Assembly (NCBI GenBank): GCA_002425225.1
Contig: DILV01000030.1
Span: forward strand, 79,541 to 143,540
DNA length: 64,000 nucleotides
Source: Thiothrix sp. UBA5583
Lineage (GTDB): Bacteria > Pseudomonadota > Gammaproteobacteria > Thiotrichales > Thiotrichaceae
Reading direction: 5' to 3'
The notes under the pieces were generated by a model. The model made no database searches and was not told where the DNA came from. It worked only from the letters and a program-made list of their open reading frames with translations. The position numbers and the translations under genes were made by a program. Positions 36,342 through 50,300 of the stretch are shown piece by piece (the first letter of the stretch is position 1; every line of letters starts with the position of its first letter).

Positions 36342-37706
36342 TTACACTGGCAGCATTTTCATTCGTTCATCATCACTTTCCACTGCCACCACTGTGCCAC
36401 GTAGTGAGTTAGGCAAGGCTTCGCTGATCCGAATATCTACAAACTTGCCGATCAGGCGCGGATGCCCGTCAAAATTCACCACCCGGTTGTTTTCTGTGCG
36501 ACCCGCCAGTTGTTTTGGGTCTTTTTTGGAGAGGCGTTCCACCAGTACCCGTTGTACCGTGCCGATCATGGCGCGGCTGATGGCATTAGCTTGGGCGAGA
36601 ATACGGGCTTGCAGGTGTTGCAGGCGGGCTTTTTTTACGTCCAGTGATACATCATCTGGCAGGCTGGCAGCCGGAGTGCCGGGGCGGGCGCTGTAAACAA
36701 AGCTGAAACTGTGATCGAAACCTATATCATCAATCAGTTTCATGGTGTCGGCGAAATCCTGTTCGGTTTCACCTGGGAAGCCAATAATGAAGTCGGATGA
36801 CAGGCTGATGCCGGGGCGGATGGCACGCAGTCTGCGGATTTTTGCTTTGTATTCCAGTGCCATGTGATTGCGCTTCATGGCAGCAAGGATGCGGTCGGAA
36901 CCGCTTTGTACCGGCAGATGCAGGTGGTTGACCAGTTCCGGCACGTCGGCGTAAGCCTGAATCAGACTATCGCTGAATTCGTTGGGGTGCGAGGTGGTGT
37001 AGCGGATGCGGTCGATGCCATCAATGGCGGCAATGTAAGTGATTAGCAGGGCAAGGTCGGCAATCGAGCCGTCATGCATTTTGCCCCGGTAAGCATTCAC
37101 GTTTTGCCCCAACAAGTTGACTTCACGCACACCTTGGACTGCCAGTTGTACCACTTCGGTAATCACATCATCAAAGGGGCGGGATATTTCTTCGCCACGG
37201 GTGTAAGGAACCACACAGAAGGTACAATATTTGCTGCATCCTTCCATCACCGACACGAACGCGGTTGGACCTTCGGCACGCGGTTCCGGCAGGTTGTCGA
37301 ACTTTTCGATTTCAGGGAAGGAAACATCCACGACAGGCGTGTGTTCGCTGCTGACTTTGCGGATCATGTCAGGCAGGCGGTGCAGGGTTTGTGGGCCGAA
37401 CACCACATCCACTACCGGAGCGCGTTCACGCAGGGCTTCACCTTCTTGACTGGCTACGCAGCCGCCAACCCCAATCACGATATGGGGGCGGCGTTCCTTG
37501 ATCTGTTTCCAGCGTCCCAGTTGCGAGAAAACCTTTTCCTGGGCTTTTTCGCGGATTGAGCAGGTGTTCATCAGCAGTACATCCGCTTGTTCCGGGTCGT
37601 CAGTCAGTTCCAGACCTTGTGCGTGGTGGAGTACGTCCAGCATTTTGGCGGAATCGTACTCGTTCATCTGGCATCCGTGGGTTTCGATAAAGATTTTGCC
37701 TGGCAT
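36342..37706 (-). CDS. miaB: tRNA-2-methylthio-N6-dimethylallyladenosine synthase MiaB
   Basis: 454-aa radical-SAM methylthiotransferase modifying A37 of tRNAs. N-terminal UPF0004 domain starts [16 protein letters not shown]; radical SAM cluster [15 protein letters not shown] (three Cys, about 157-171), and the C-terminal TRAM domain (about 380-445). The ATG at 37706 is the family start. A possible sigma-70 promoter lies 33-61 bp upstream. Confidence 0.96.
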   Translation of the reverse strand: MPGKIFIETHGCQMNEYDSAKMLDVLHHAQGLELTDDPEQADVLLMNTCSIREKAQEKVFSQLGRWKQIKERRPHIVIGVGGCVASQEGEALRERAPVVDVVFGPQTLHRLPDMIRKVSSEHTPVVDVSFPEIEKFDNLPEPRAEGPTAFVSVMEGCSKYCTFCVVPYTRGEEISRPFDDVITEVVQLAVQGVREVNLLGQNVNAYRGKMHDGSIADLALLITYIAAIDGIDRIRYTTSHPNEFSDSLIQAYADVPELVNHLHLPVQSGSDRILAAMKRNHMALEYKAKIRRLRAIRPGISLSSDFIIGFPGETEQDFADTMKLIDDIGFDHSFSFVYSARPGTPAASLPDDVSLDVKKARLQHLQARILAQANAISRAMIGTVQRVLVERLSKKDPKQLAGRTENNRVVNFDGHPRLIGKFVDIRISEALPNSLRGTVVAVESDDERMKMLPV

Positions 37707-37738
37707 CGTGTCCGTCGTGATCAGCGTTGAAACGCGCT

Positions 37739-37767
37739 ATTATCCTTGCTCTGTAGCAGGCACACAA
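37739..37767 (-). promoter_or_regulatory. Possible sigma-70 promoter of miaB
   Basis: On the minus strand, TTGTGT (-35, 37767-37762), 17-bp spacer and GATAAT (-10, 37744-37739), 33 bp upstream of the miaB ATG. The match is fair and the spacing ideal; it is untested. Confidence 0.4.
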
Positions 37768-37893
37768 CTGACAAATGTTAAGGTTATTCGCAGTTCGTGT
37801 GCTGCTGGGTAGTCAGTTTTGGGAAAATAGGTCTACACTAGGAAAAACGTTATATCTATTGTGTAAAAATCAGGTTTAGATTGCGGAGGTAGT

Positions 37894-38544
37894 ATGAAAA
37901 AACCTGTATTGATGGCTGTTTCTGCGTTGTTTCTGGCATTGACAGTATCTCCTGTCGGTATCCAGTCAGCCCAGGCTGCTGAGCTTAAAGTGTATTCTGT
38001 AACCGGAACTGATGGAATTAACCTGAACATGCGTTCCGGCCCCGGAACCAACAACAGTATTGTTACCAAAATCCCCCCCAACAGTACTGGGGTGGTGGCA
38101 ACAGGTGAAGAGCGCAAGGTGGGTACTTCAACCTGGGCAAAAGTCTATTGGGCAGGCAAGGGCGGCTGGGTCAACAAGTCCTACCTGACGCTAGCCAATC
38201 TGAAACCGCCTGCTGGCGGTACTCCCCCAGCCTCCGGTGGTGGCATCACCATGAAATGCAGCGGCACGGAGCCTTTCTGGGGCGTCACCATTACCGAAAC
38301 ACAAATGAGCGTTGACATGATGGATGGCCCCAAATACAACGTGCCTGTCACGTTCCGCCAGACTTCAGCCAACAATGCCACCATCGCGGTGATTGCCGGG
38401 ACAGATGGCCCGAATGAAACCCAAACCTTCCTGCAAAAAGTGTCGGCTTGTAGCGACGGCATGTCGGATACCCGTTATCCCTATGCGGTGACAGCGGTGC
38501 TGAACAAACGGAAGGTTGTGTCAGGATGCTGTAGCGTCCGTTAA
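37894..38544 (+). CDS. Exported SH3b-domain protein
   Basis: 216-aa exported protein. A signal peptide (about 1-29, ending SAQAAE) precedes a bacterial SH3 domain: LNMRSGPGTNNSIVTKIP and WAKVYWAGKGGWVNKSYL (about 30-103), as in peptidoglycan-associated proteins. After a Pro/Gly linker, CSGTEPFWGVTITETQMSV starts a second domain resembling a membrane/secreted family with Cys-x-Gly-x-Glu-Pro-Phe-Trp. A C-terminal Cys-Cys pair is present. Function not known; probably periplasmic. GGAGG precedes the ATG. Confidence 0.75.
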   Translation: MKKPVLMAVSALFLALTVSPVGIQSAQAAELKVYSVTGTDGINLNMRSGPGTNNSIVTKIPPNSTGVVATGEERKVGTSTWAKVYWAGKGGWVNKSYLTLANLKPPAGGTPPASGGGITMKCSGTEPFWGVTITETQMSVDMMDGPKYNVPVTFRQTSANNATIAVIAGTDGPNETQTFLQKVSACSDGMSDTRYPYAVTAVLNKRKVVSGCCSVR

Positions 38545-41126
<2,582 letters not shown>

Positions 41127-41129
41127 AAT

Positions 41130-42544
<1,415 letters not shown>

Positions 42545-42570
42545 CTACAAGCCATCGGCTGAAAATGAAA

Positions 42571-42597
42571 ATGGCGAGCAAGGCTCGCCATTTTTTT
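42571..42597 (+). terminator. Rho-independent terminator of eno
   Basis: Stem ATGGCGAGC/GCTCGCCAT with loop AAG followed by seven T, 26 bp after eno. It lies between convergent eno and the minus-strand gene ending at 42619, whose transcripts meet here; a poly-A side is weak, so it mainly serves eno. Confidence 0.9.
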
Positions 42598-42618
42598 ATC
42601 CACGGAATGGATCAACAA

Positions 42619-43083
42619 TCAGGAACAGCCGCAGCCGTTATTCTGTTTGTTGTCACGGTTGTCGCCTTTTTGGCTGCCCTCCGTGTTGCCATGTCGACCA
42701 GTACGGTTGCTTTCCTGGCTACCGTTGCTACCGTTGCTACCGTGGCTTCTGCCGGAGTCACCAGTTTCTTCCTGACCACCGGTTTCACCACCCTTGCCAC
42801 GACCACATTTGCTGCCACCAGCACCTTCTGCGTTACCACAACTCCCTTGATCCTGATCGGCTTGATTACCACTTGCACCGCTGTTTTTGAGGTTTTCAAA
42901 AGCGGACAGTAAGCGTTGAACCAGTTGTTCGATAAGGTTCTGCTTGTCTGAGCTGATATTATTGCCAAACTGCGAATTGCTGCCACAGGAACGGCAAGCG
43001 TTGGTTTTGTCTGCGCCGCTGGAACCCAGACTGCCAAGCAGGCTGGAATTGTTAAGACCGAATCCACTACTGATAAATGTCAT
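42619..43083 (-). CDS. Gly/Ser/Asn-rich, probably disordered protein
   Basis: 154-aa protein of unknown family. The reverse-strand ATG at 43083 has a strong AAGGAG 8 nt upstream, which favours this frame over two overlapping ORFs. The N-terminal part has ACRSCGSNSQFG with a CxxC pair, a helical segment NLIEQLVQRLLSAFENLKN (about 49-67), then about 85 residues of Gly/Ser/Asn/Gln-rich low complexity with GSNGSNGS repeats, ending NNGCGCS. No signal peptide is evident. It interrupts the eno-ftsB arrangement on the opposite strand. Two alternative leader hairpins precede it. Confidence 0.65.
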   Translation of the reverse strand: MTFISSGFGLNNSSLLGSLGSSGADKTNACRSCGSNSQFGNNISSDKQNLIEQLVQRLLSAFENLKNSGASGNQADQDQGSCGNAEGAGGSKCGRGKGGETGGQEETGDSGRSHGSNGSNGSQESNRTGRHGNTEGSQKGDNRDNKQNNGCGCS

Positions 43084-43096
43084 GACTAAATCTCCT

Positions 43097-43138
43097 TGTC
43101 ATTGAATGACAGGTGGCAAGAACAACCTTTCCACCTGT
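43097..43138 (-). promoter_or_regulatory. Two mutually exclusive hairpins before the Gly/Ser-rich gene
   Basis: Perfect 8-bp repeat ACAGGTGG/CCACCTGT (43109-43116, 43131-43138) and perfect 6-bp repeat TGTCAT/ATGACA (43097-43102, 43106-43111) share bases 43109-43111, so both cannot form fully. The second abuts the AAGGAG (43097-43092, minus strand). The rest of the 251-bp gap to ftsB shows nothing recognisable. Switch behaviour is inference. Confidence 0.4.
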
Positions 43139-43334
43139 GTCCCTGATAGTAATGGTGTGGGGCTGCCTACTGGGTAGATGTAGTCCCAGCGTTGGCAAAT
43201 GCCTGATGAGCGGTGGTGATGATGGCTTAATGCCCAGCATGAATTCAGGTAAGGTTGCCTGTCAGGGGATCGTCATTATTTGCTATCCTTGCAGCACGGG
43301 TGTTTTTCACCGCCATTAATGAATTGAAACAGAC

Positions 43335-43679
43335 ATGAACATGACACGCATATTATTTGTATTGCTGGGTTTGCTGGCAGTTGGTTTGTTTGTCCGACTG
43401 TGGGTTGGCTCCGGCAGTTACCCTGACATTTGGCAGTTGCAGGAACGGATTGCCGCCCAGCAAGTGCGTAACGATGAGCAGGCTGAGCAAAAGCGCAGGT
43501 TGGATGTCGATGTTGGCAATCTGTCAAAAGATGTAAATGCCGTTGAAGCCAATGCCCGCAGTGAACTGGGGATGGTAAAAAAAGATGAAACCTTTTATCA
43601 GGTGATCCTGCAATCTGATCCCAAAGCGCCGCCAACCGTACAGGATGTGCCTGCCAAAGCACCTGCTCATGTCGAATAA
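43335..43679 (+). CDS. ftsB: Cell division protein FtsB
   Basis: 114-aa single-pass divisome protein that forms the FtsQLB complex. The N-terminal transmembrane helix (ILFVLLGLLAVGLFVRLWVG) is followed by a coiled coil (QLQERIAAQQVRNDEQAEQK) and EANARSELGMVKKDETFYQ, the conserved FtsB end. A Pro-rich tail follows. Two ATGs (43335 and 43341) are possible starts. Placement before ispD is the usual gammaproteobacterial order. Confidence 0.93.
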   Translation: MNMTRILFVLLGLLAVGLFVRLWVGSGSYPDIWQLQERIAAQQVRNDEQAEQKRRLDVDVGNLSKDVNAVEANARSELGMVKKDETFYQVILQSDPKAPPTVQDVPAKAPAHVE

Positions 43680-44370
43680 GGTCTGGATTGTCATCCCCGC
43701 CGCCGGGGTGGGGGCGCGTATGCAGGCAGACCGTCCTAAACAGTATCTGTCCCTGGCTGGTAAAACCGTTATTGAACACACCCTGACCTGTTTTACCGGA
43801 CATCCGGCAGTGGCGGGTATTGTCGTTGCTATTAGCACGGGCGACCCGTTCTGGCCTGCCATTGTCCGGGATGAGTCATGGGTATTTACCGCGCCGGGTG
43901 GCAAAGAAAGGGCAGATTCCGTGCTCAATGCGCTGGATTATCTTGCAGATACCCTACATGTCCCCCCGGAAAGTTGGGTGCTGGTTCATGACGCTGCCCG
44001 CCCGTGCCTGAGCCGTACTGATCTGGAGCGTTTGCTGGCAGTGCGTGCAGATAGGGCTGCCAACGGTGCTTTGCTGGCAATACCAGTACGTGACACCATG
44101 AAACGCACTCTGCCGGGTTCATGCCGTGTTGCCCATACCGAAGACCGCAATGGTCTTTGGCACGCCCTGACCCCACAAATGGCGCCACTGGGTATCTTGC
44201 GGGATGCGTTGTCGCGTGCCTTGCTGACGGGAGCCAGCGTTACCGACGAAGCGTCCGCACTGGAACTGGCAGGGCTGCATCCCCTGCTGGTGGAAGGGGA
44301 TGCTCGCAACATCAAGATTACCCGCCCGGCTGATCTGGCGCTGGCGGCGTTTTTCCTGCAATCCGCCTGA
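43669..44370 (+). CDS. ispD: 2-C-methyl-D-erythritol 4-phosphate cytidylyltransferase
   Basis: 233-aa enzyme of the MEP isoprenoid pathway, making CDP-ME from CTP and MEP. The N-terminal IPAAGVGARMQADRPKQYL is the CTP-binding loop, with VLVHDAARPCLS, and TDEASALELAG near the end. ATG at 43669 overlaps the ftsB end by 11 nt. ispF, its common neighbour, is absent: a convergent giant gene ends 13 bp later. Confidence 0.95.
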   Translation: MSNKVWIVIPAAGVGARMQADRPKQYLSLAGKTVIEHTLTCFTGHPAVAGIVVAISTGDPFWPAIVRDESWVFTAPGGKERADSVLNALDYLADTLHVPPESWVLVHDAARPCLSRTDLERLLAVRADRAANGALLAIPVRDTMKRTLPGSCRVAHTEDRNGLWHALTPQMAPLGILRDALSRALLTGASVTDEASALELAGLHPLLVEGDARNIKITRPADLALAAFFLQSA

Positions 44371-44383
44371 AGTGGAGTGCCCC

Positions 44384-47300
44384 TCAGGGGGACAAACCAC
44401 CTTTGACAATATAGTTGGATGCATACCCGGTATTCAGGGGATGTAGCAGGATATTGCCAACCAGCAGGCTTGCATCGTTGTTTGGGCCACTAAACAGGGT
44501 CTTGCCATCCATGTTGATGTCAGTAGGTAGATAACCGTGCAGCACATAGTTGGTATGGGCTTGCGGATTTTCTGCTGCCGAGAGGATGGTACTCAACAAT
44601 GTATTGGCATCATTGCCAGGGCCGCTGGCTGTCAGGGTCTGGCTACCATTGATGTCGCCTGCCCACATCAGTGCCAGCTTGCCTGCCGTCACCCGTGCAT
44701 GTTCCGCCTTGACTGCTGTTGCAGACAGGGTGAAGTCCACCATTCTGGCAGTGTTTACCAGACTGACCGGGCTGGCGGTGATCACATCCAGATGGTTGCG
44801 GTGACGGATAACCACATAATAATTACCTGCGGCGACCTTGGCAAAATGCAGGTCTGGCGAGCCAGTTTGAGCATCCACCAGATCACCGTCACGCTGGACA
44901 ATGACGGCGCGGCTGGCAACAACCTGGCTCAGGCTGCTACGTAACTCGACCAGCATCCAGTCAACCGGGGCATTGTTACCCGTGGTTTCCTTGAGCATGT
45001 CACTGAACGTTTCCGTACCTGTATATTTGAACGGCGCAAGACCATAGGGCTGTTTGGCAGGTAATAAGCCTAGGGCATTCAGGTCAGCCGCCATCATCTG
45101 GCTGCCGCCATCATACGCACCTTGCAGGAAGGCACGGGTTTGCAGCAGGATGCCGTCATCTGCTGTGTTATTGGTGACAGTAACTGTAAACAGTTTGCTG
45201 TTGCTGAGGCCGCCCGTGTCTGTCACGGTGACTTCTACTTCATAGATATTGTCACGATTACTGTCCATCGGTGCATCGTAGTCAGGGATAGCACGGAAAG
45301 TCAGGATGCCCGCTGTGGATGTCACCGCAAAGAAAGAGGCATCTGTACCGCCACTGATACGGTAACTCAAGCCATTGCCTTCACTTGTCCCGGCATCCTG
45401 ATCCTGTGATGTAATATCCAGCACATTGGCAACACTATCTTCCACGAAGGAAACCGCCGGGGCAGAAATAATGACGGGCGCTTCATTTTCATTCAGTACC
45501 CGGACTGTCAGGTCACGGGTTACTTGCGTGCCGTCTGCATAGGTTGCCACCACCTGTACTTCGTAGACATTATCTTTATTCGCATCTGCGGGTGATTCAA
45601 AGTTGCCCGGCGGCGGCAAGTAGCCCGGCGGTACAGCCCGCACTCCTGCTTCCCCATCGGCACTGGCAGACTTGGTGATAATGACATTCGGATCAATCAT
45701 CTTGACGGTTTTGCATTCCGGTGTGGTTGGGCTGCTGGCAGTAATGGCGAAGTATTTGCCATCAGCTCCCTTGAGGGCATAGTTGATGGTATTGCCACTG
45801 GCATCCTTGGCGGTAATGAACGCCACAATACTGCTGTTTTCAGCAATGTTGAAATCAGCCGGAGCCAGACTCGGATTGGTGATCCAGTCCTTACATACTG
45901 TGGTGGTTGTGCCGGTTGCCGTACCTGCAAATTCGGAGGTATCGGTGAAGTCAGCGCCCACTTTGCGGGTCAGGGTTGCTGAAACCTTGTCATTGCCCGC
46001 CAGTAACTGGTTGGCATTGAAAGAACCCTTGTAGTTCTGTTTGCCGGTAGCACTGACTTCAATATCGCGCCCACCCAGATAAATCTGGCCCTCGCCGTGA
46101 CCACTGGCATCTGCACTGTCATTCTTGAAGAATTCCAGCCGGTAAGTGCCTACAGGTACATCCAGATCAAAGTCATACGTAATGATTTTGGTGCCGTCAG
46201 TGATACCCATGGTCTTGAACTCAGGGTAGTTCAGCAGGTTGTTGGGGCCTGTGTCATTACTGGCGTTGGCAGTGACACCGTGGACATTTTCTGTGCCACC
46301 CACCAGATCAATCCCCAGACCACCGTTGGTATGGATGCTATTGCCAAGGATGGCATTGCCAGTGGTATTGCCTTGCAGGTTGATGCCATCGCCGCCAAAA
46401 CGGGTAATGGCAAGGCTGCGGATGCTGCTGCCCGTGCTGCCAGCTACCAGGCTCAGGCCATTACCGGCAAGGTTGTTGCCATCCAGCTTGACCACGGGCA
46501 CACCGGTTGCGGGGTTGAAGCCGGATTGGGTGCTGCCGTCCAGAATCATTGGTTTGTCGATGTTGGGCAAGGAAGTATTCAGCAGGATTGTCCACACACC
46601 ACTGGCATAACGCGGGTCACTGGTTGGCAGTATCAGGATAGCGTGTTCCTTGCCTAGGCTGCGGCCTTCCTGTGTCAGGGCATTATCATCCCCCAGCAGG
46701 TTGGCATTGAGCAGGAACTGGCGCAAGGAGCCTTGCCCGTTGTCGTTGGTGTTGACCACACTACTGAAATTGAAGCCAAAGTCGACATTGTTGATGCTGC
46801 TGCCGCTCAGGGTAATTTCCTGTACGGACTGTGCTTGTTGACCAGTCAGCGTGCCGCCAGTGAACACAAACGTCTTGCTGGGTGAAACGGTCAGGCTGGA
46901 TGCACCACCAGCATTGATGCCCGCATCCGCGACCGATGGTTTGACGCCACCCACGGTTGGGTAGGTCTGTACCGGCAGTTCACTGCCATTACCACCTGCA
47001 CGGCTGGAGCTGACGGAATCACTCACGACCCGCACATAATATTTGCCATCGGTGAGGCTAGGCAGTTTGTAGATGCCGTTGGTATCCGTACTGGTACTGT
47101 CGACGAAGCTGCCATTGCTGGCGTAAATCTCGACGGTGGCATTGGCAATACCTTTGGTTCCGGCACTGCTGGCAGGGCGCGGTATCAATACGCCACCCGC
47201 ATCACGCAAGCCGCCATAGTTCGGGTCTTCAAACACCAGCCCGGAAATGCTGCTGGTACAAATGGCAGTTCCTTCCACCAGTTCATTGACCTGGGCGGCT

Positions 47301-50300
47301 GTCAACTGGAAGCCGGAAGTGACCGAGATGAAACGGCGTGGTGTGGTTTGAGAACCCTGCGGATCTTGCGGGTTGGCATCAATACTGCCGTTGTACGTGC
47401 CTCCGGTGGAGGCAATCGCAGCCGATGCCGCAATATCTGCCGGGGTTGGGTTGAAGCTGACTACGGAGAAAGAGATGCCCGCAGACTTCAACTGGTTGTA
47501 AATGGTGAAATCCGAGCCATCATCCGGTTCTGCACCTGATCCAGCCGGGTCAATCAGCATGGAAATGTCGCTGGGAACCCAGTCGCCGTAGCGAACAGCG
47601 TCAGTCATCAACACGATTTGCAACGGTGTGGAAGCATTGCGGCTCATTTCCCTGACAGGGCTGACGATATAGGTGGAACTGGTGCTGGCATTGCTATCAA
47701 GCGCATAACGGATTTGCTGCACTGCGCCAGCCAGATGATCCGCCCACCAGTCGACATTGTAAGCGCCACCTGTACCAAACTGGCGTACCGGTGCGGTCAT
47801 GGCGACACTGGAGAAATCGCGCTCAAAGTAAACGTACTGCCCGCCACTCACCAGTGAGTCGGTTGGTCCACCGAAATGGGCAATACCAATCCGGTTCTGC
47901 GGGTTGTCAGTCAGCAATTGTGTCCCAACTGTCTGGATGGTGCTGGCAAAGTCGGCGTATTCCGCAGGTGTGATTGAGCCGGAGTTGTCGACGATGAACA
48001 GGATGTCAGTACCACCCGAGGCAGTACAGCTACCACCGCCAATATTGGGCGGAGGGCCTTCGCTGGTCATCACCGGGCCAAATTCCGATGTACCACTGGC
48101 TGCCACGGTGGCAGTGGCAGTCAGCTTGTCACCCACCACAATGCCGGAAGGCAGTGGTAGGGTGAACTGGAAGGCTTTCATGCCAGTGTTGTTCATGCCG
48201 TCGAATGCTGGCAGGGCACAGTTGCCTGCATCAATGTCGGCGGCACTGTTTTCCGCCACACTGGTCAGATAGCGCTGGCCCTCACCGTAATCACGACTGA
48301 GGGCAAAGGTGTTGTCACCGGCTGTTGCTGCACCACCGGGGCTGACATCGGCTTCAAACAGTTCCACCACCGCTGCGGCTGGGGCACAGCCACGCACAGT
48401 CAGGTTGCTTGCACCGACAATCACCTGGTTGATGACTGGCATGTTGAGCAAGCCATTTGGCCCGCTGTCCGCGTCATTGGCATCGTTCAGGGTCACACCG
48501 CCTGGATCGACCTGATTGCCTCCTGCCAGATTGATACCCACTTCACCGTTATGGTAGATGCTGTTCTGGCTAATGACGTTGCCTTTCGCAGGGTCTTTGT
48601 TGATCAGCACGCCGCTCTTGCCGTTATCGTGCAGGTAGTTCTGCGTTACGCTGGCATTCTGGACATTACCGAGGAATACGGCGAATTCGGTATTGCTGTA
48701 AATACGGTTTTTGCTAACCACCAGTCCGGTCAGGCTGGCATCGGTGAAGTAGCCAACCCCATCATGGAAGCCACTGATGGTATTGTTTTCCACCCGACAG
48801 GTGACGCAGGTGGTGTTGCCGCCACCATAATCATTGAATTCCACCGCAAGGTCAGTAGCAGTCGCACTACCGCGCCCGACAAACCGGTTGCCGGAAATGG
48901 TCACACTGGGGTTCTGGGTGCGCAGGATTTCAATCGCAGCATTTTCGGTGTTGCCGGTCATGCCCACGCCGATGAAGTGGTTGCCGCTGATGGTGGCACT
49001 GACATCGGATACATTGTTGTACTGACCCGTGACAATACCCCGCTTGTTGTCATTGAAACCAAGCAGACTGTTGGTCAGCACAAAACCGACCCCGGAAGCA
49101 TTTACCGCAATGTGCTGGTTGGAGCGCTGGCCTGCACCAGGATCGCCACCGTTGACGGGGTTGACCCCAAGTGCCAGCTCGTTCAGCAGGATGCCGGTGG
49201 TATTGGCCTGATCCATGCGGATGTCGGTATCAAACAGGCGCATTCCCAGCCCATAGATACTGACGTTGCTGGCCTTGATGTCGAAACCAGCCCCGAACCA
49301 TTGCCCGACAATTTCAATTTCGGGAGCTGTCACCACCGCCAGGGCAATATTGTCTGTCCCAACTGTAGCCGCCGCCGCAACGTTGCCGCTGTTGGTGTTG
49401 CCCTTGTTGCTGGTCTGGGTACGTCCGTCGATGCTCACACCTTCGGTGATACTGGGCAACTGGCTGTTGAGGCTAATGCGCCAGTATTCGTTACCATTGT
49501 TTGCCACGCCGTCAGGGTTGATGAAACCGGTTTCGGTATTGGGCATGTTGAAGGTGATGCTATCCACTCCCGGTGTGCTGTTGGCACATTCGATGGCGTC
49601 ACGCAGCGAGCCGGAATTATTGGCGGCACTGTCTGTGTCAGCCGTGGTGGTGACAATCAGTTTGCAGGTCGCATCGTAGAGGAATACGGGTGAGAATTCC
49701 GATGTACCAGTGCCTGCCAACGTTGCGGTTGCGGTCATGGTATCACCGGCAACGAAGGCAACAGGGGCAGGGATGGTTACACTGAAGGCTTTCATGCCGG
49801 TCTGGTTGTTGCCGTCAGCATCGGTTGCCAGTGTGCAGTTGGCGGTATCAGTGTCGGATGCCCCGCCTTCCACGAAGCTGGCAAGGTAAGTTTGACCTTC
49901 GCCGTAATCCTTGCTCTTGCCAACCTTGTTGTCACCCGGTGCGGCTTTGCCACCTGCGCTGACATCCGCCTCGAACAGTTCCACCGTCGCACCGCTGGGG
50001 GCGCAACCTTTCACGGTCAGGTTGCCGCTGGCAATACTGAGGTCGGCAATCAGCGGGAAGTTGAGCAGGTTGTTTGCACCCGCATCAGCATCATTGGCAT
50101 CGTTGACGGTAACGCCATTGTTGCCGAGGTCAATCCCCAGATTGCCGTTGGCGTAGAAACTGTTGCCACTGATGACGTTGTTTACGCCAGCACTGTTGGC
50201 CGCCAGTTTGATGCCTCCGCCGATGTTGTTGGCAATGATGTTGGCCTGACCGGCGGCAGTGCCACCCATCTGGTGGTTGCTGGAGCCGCCATAGTTCATG

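Noticed and set aside
42612..43067. Alternative frames over the Gly/Ser-rich gene (minus 42612-43067, plus 42565-42912)
   Set aside because: No ribosome binding site; low-complexity Val/Ala/Thr translations are frame-shifted readings of the GGN/AGN-rich gene.
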